In this document: in pieces, positions 6,726-7,987 of the stretch
How positions within the stretch are numbered: the stretch's first letter is position 1
Layout of the letters: each line of letters begins with the position of its first letter
Origin: Caulobacter sp. CCH9-E1
Lineage (GTDB): Bacteria > Pseudomonadota > Alphaproteobacteria > Caulobacterales > Caulobacteraceae
Direction of reading: 5' to 3'
NCBI RefSeq assembly: GCF_001556515.1
Contig: NZ_LSJA01000076.1
Location: 1-7,987 of the forward strand
Length of the DNA stretch: 7,987 bases
Notes under the pieces: model-generated
The model's input: the letters and a program-made list of their open reading frames with translations, nothing else
What the model was told of the DNA's origin: nothing
Database searches by the model: none
Made by a program: the position numbers and the translations under genes

Positions 6726-7619
6726 ATGAAGCTTCCGATTCTAGCCGCGACGCTCGCGGCCCTGGTCCTCCCCAGCGCGGTCGCGGCCCGTGAACCGGCG
6801 CCTCCACCCTATGCGGCCGTGATGGAAAGAGACCCCGGCTTGCCGACCCATACGGTCTACCGACCCGCGGACCTGGCCGCCTTGGGGGAGACAAAGCTGC
6901 CGATCCTGGCCTGGGCCAACGGCGCGTGCGCCAACGAGGGCGACGCCTTCGCCAAGTTCCTGACCGAGATCGCTGGGCACGGCTATCTGGCCGTGGCCAT
7001 TGGTCCGATCGTCGGTCCCAAGCCGCCGGCGTCTGGACCCGCGCCGCGACCCGACATGAACGCGCCGCCCAAGACCACGTCATCGCAGCTGATCGACGCC
7101 ATCGACTGGGCGGTCGCCGAGAACGCGCGGTCGGGCAGCCGCTACAAGGGGCGTCTCGACGTCAAGAAGATCGCGGTCATGGGCATGTCCTGCGGCGGCC
7201 TCCAGGCCATCGAGGCGTCGGCCGATCCGCGCGTCACCACCACCGGGGTGTGGAACAGCGGCGTTCTCGGGACGGGGACGGGCGGCTTGCCCGGCGCCAA
7301 CGTGACCAAGGCGAGCCTGAAGGCGCTCCACGGTCCGGCGATCTATGTCAGCGGCGACGCCAGCGACATCGCCTTCGGCAACGCCAATGACGACTTCGCG
7401 CGGATCGATCACATCCCGGTCGTTCGGGCTTACGAGGATGGCGTTGGCCATGGTGGAACCTATAGCCAGCCGCGCGGCGGTTCGTTCGGCGAGGTGGCCG
7501 TCGCGTGGCTGAACTGGCAGCTCAAGGGCGACGCGACCGGTCGGGCCATGTTCGTCGGCCCGGACTGCCGCCTCTGCGCGCGACCGGGTTGGCGCGTCGA
7601 ACGCAAGGGCCTGAAATAG
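6726..7619 (+). CDS. secreted alpha/beta-hydrolase, 297 aa
   Basis: Probable exported serine hydrolase (esterase or lactonase-like; substrate unknown). Seen: a classical signal peptide, MK followed by a hydrophobic run, with likely cleavage after AVAA (residue 21); TVYRPADL; WANGACANEGDAFAKFL with HGYLAVAIG; the nucleophile elbow GMSCGG with S155; GDASDIA with D214 (or D211) as candidate acid; and VGHGGTY with H242 as catalytic His. The C-terminal end carries GPDCRLCARPGW with two close cysteines, plus ANGAC and GMSC cysteines, so disulfides are plausible in the periplasm. From memory, this pattern (NG.C.N..., WNSG, AWLNWQLKGD) recurs in a bacterial and fungal hydrolase group without a settled function. 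It starts 44 bases after the dehydratase-like gene on the same strand, so it is probably the third gene of the operon, and it converges on the pcaC-like gene. Confidence 0.88.
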   Translation: MKLPILAATLAALVLPSAVAAREPAPPPYAAVMERDPGLPTHTVYRPADLAALGETKLPILAWANGACANEGDAFAKFLTEIAGHGYLAVAIGPIVGPKPPASGPAPRPDMNAPPKTTSSQLIDAIDWAVAENARSGSRYKGRLDVKKIAVMGMSCGGLQAIEASADPRVTTTGVWNSGVLGTGTGGLPGANVTKASLKALHGPAIYVSGDASDIAFGNANDDFARIDHIPVVRAYEDGVGHGGTYSQPRGGSFGEVAVAWLNWQLKGDATGRAMFVGPDCRLCARPGWRVERKGLK

Positions 7620-7634
7620 GGGCGCCTGGAGGCC

Positions 7635-7987
7635 TCAGCCCAGCTCGGCGATCACCTCGGCGGCTTCGGTGAAGGCGGTGTTGGCGGCGGGCACGCCGGC
7701 GTAGATCGCCGTCTGCATCAGCACCTCCTTCAGCTCGTCCTGGGTGAAGCCGCCTTGTTCCAGCCCGGCGCGGACGTGGAGACGGAACTCCTCCCAGCGC
7801 GCCAGGCTGGCGCAGATGGCCAGAACCAGCAGACGGCGGGTGCGGTGGTCCAGGCCTGGGCGGCCCCAGATCTCGTTCCAGGCGTAGCGGGTGATCATCG
7901 CCTGGTAATCGGCGGTGAAGGCGGTGCGCTTGGCCAGGGACTTGTCGACCCAGGCGTCGCCCAGCACCTTGCGGCGGGTTTCGAGAC
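7635..7987 (-). CDS. pcaC: 4-carboxymuconolactone decarboxylase (PcaC-like), 5' end cut by the window
   Basis: In the protocatechuate branch of the beta-ketoadipate pathway this cytoplasmic enzyme converts 4-carboxymuconolactone to 3-oxoadipate enol-lactone. The visible 116 codons read through the window edge in frame (LETRRK precedes the internal GTG at 7967), so that GTG is not the start and about 10-15 N-terminal residues are missing. Family landmarks: RRKVLGDAWVD, ITRYAWNEIWGRPGLDHRTR, a central segment with EEFRLHVRAGLEQGGF, and LKEVLMQTAIYAGVPAAN. This RYAW..IW.RPGLD..TR pattern and the VPAAN end match true PcaC better than AhpD-like carboxymuconolactone decarboxylase-fold peroxidases, which carry a CxxC motif absent here. 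The stop is only 15 bases from the convergent hydrolase stop. It belongs to a transcription unit entering from the right, so co-function with the operon is suggestive only. Confidence 0.88.
   Translation of the reverse strand, partial: LETRRKVLGDAWVDKSLAKRTAFTADYQAMITRYAWNEIWGRPGLDHRTRRLLVLAICASLARWEEFRLHVRAGLEQGGFTQDELKEVLMQTAIYAGVPAANTAFTEAAEVIAELG

Noticed and set aside
7607..7641. Imperfect inverted repeat (GGGCCTGA / TCAGCCC) across the convergent stop codons, considered as a bidirectional terminator
   Set aside because: The stem has a bulge, the loop is 20 bases, and there is no T-run on either side; support is too weak to annotate.
1..7987. CRISPR arrays, tRNA/rRNA genes, insertion sequences
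   Set aside because: No regularly spaced repeats, RNA-gene landmarks, transposase-like sequence or terminal inverted repeats were found by reading both strands.

Overview
The window is GC-rich DNA with dense coding, short intergenic gaps, codons ending mostly in G/C and a large outer-membrane TonB-dependent receptor. It looks like an alphaproteobacterium, most likely a Caulobacter/Phenylobacterium-type oligotroph (with sphingomonads as an alternative). That placement is a judgement from gene style, not from a marker gene.

Layout: (1) a 902-residue TonB-dependent receptor on the minus strand (53-2761); (2) a 336-base divergent control region (2762-3097), partly AT-rich, holding two related 21-base palindromic boxes, one next to each divergent promoter; (3) a plus-strand set made of a class III (CaiB/BaiF/Frc-type) CoA-transferase (3098-4354), a 775-residue protein fusing two halves of the 2-hydroxyacyl-CoA dehydratase / benzoyl-CoA reductase fold (4354-6681, start and stop overlapping by one base), and a secreted alpha/beta-hydrolase (6726-7619); (4) a convergent minus-strand gene cut by the window end (7635-7987), which closely resembles 4-carboxymuconolactone decarboxylase (PcaC).

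Taken together (inference), the receptor and the plus-strand genes look like one inducible catabolic unit. The receptor would bring in a scarce organic compound, the exported hydrolase could cleave an ester or lactone outside the cytoplasm, the CoA-transferase would make the CoA thioester, and the dehydratase-like fusion would act on that thioester. The shared operator-like boxes suggest a single repressor or activator controls both directions; its gene is not in the window.

The most unusual object is the fused dehydratase-like protein. It keeps the fold's sequence landmarks in both halves, but it has only three cysteines in 775 residues, and nearly all positions where the classical enzymes hold their [4Fe-4S] clusters carry Asp, Glu, Ser or Gly. 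No ATP-dependent activator gene is present here. It may therefore be an oxygen-tolerant, cluster-free member of a family known for oxygen-sensitive radical chemistry, with an unknown reaction.
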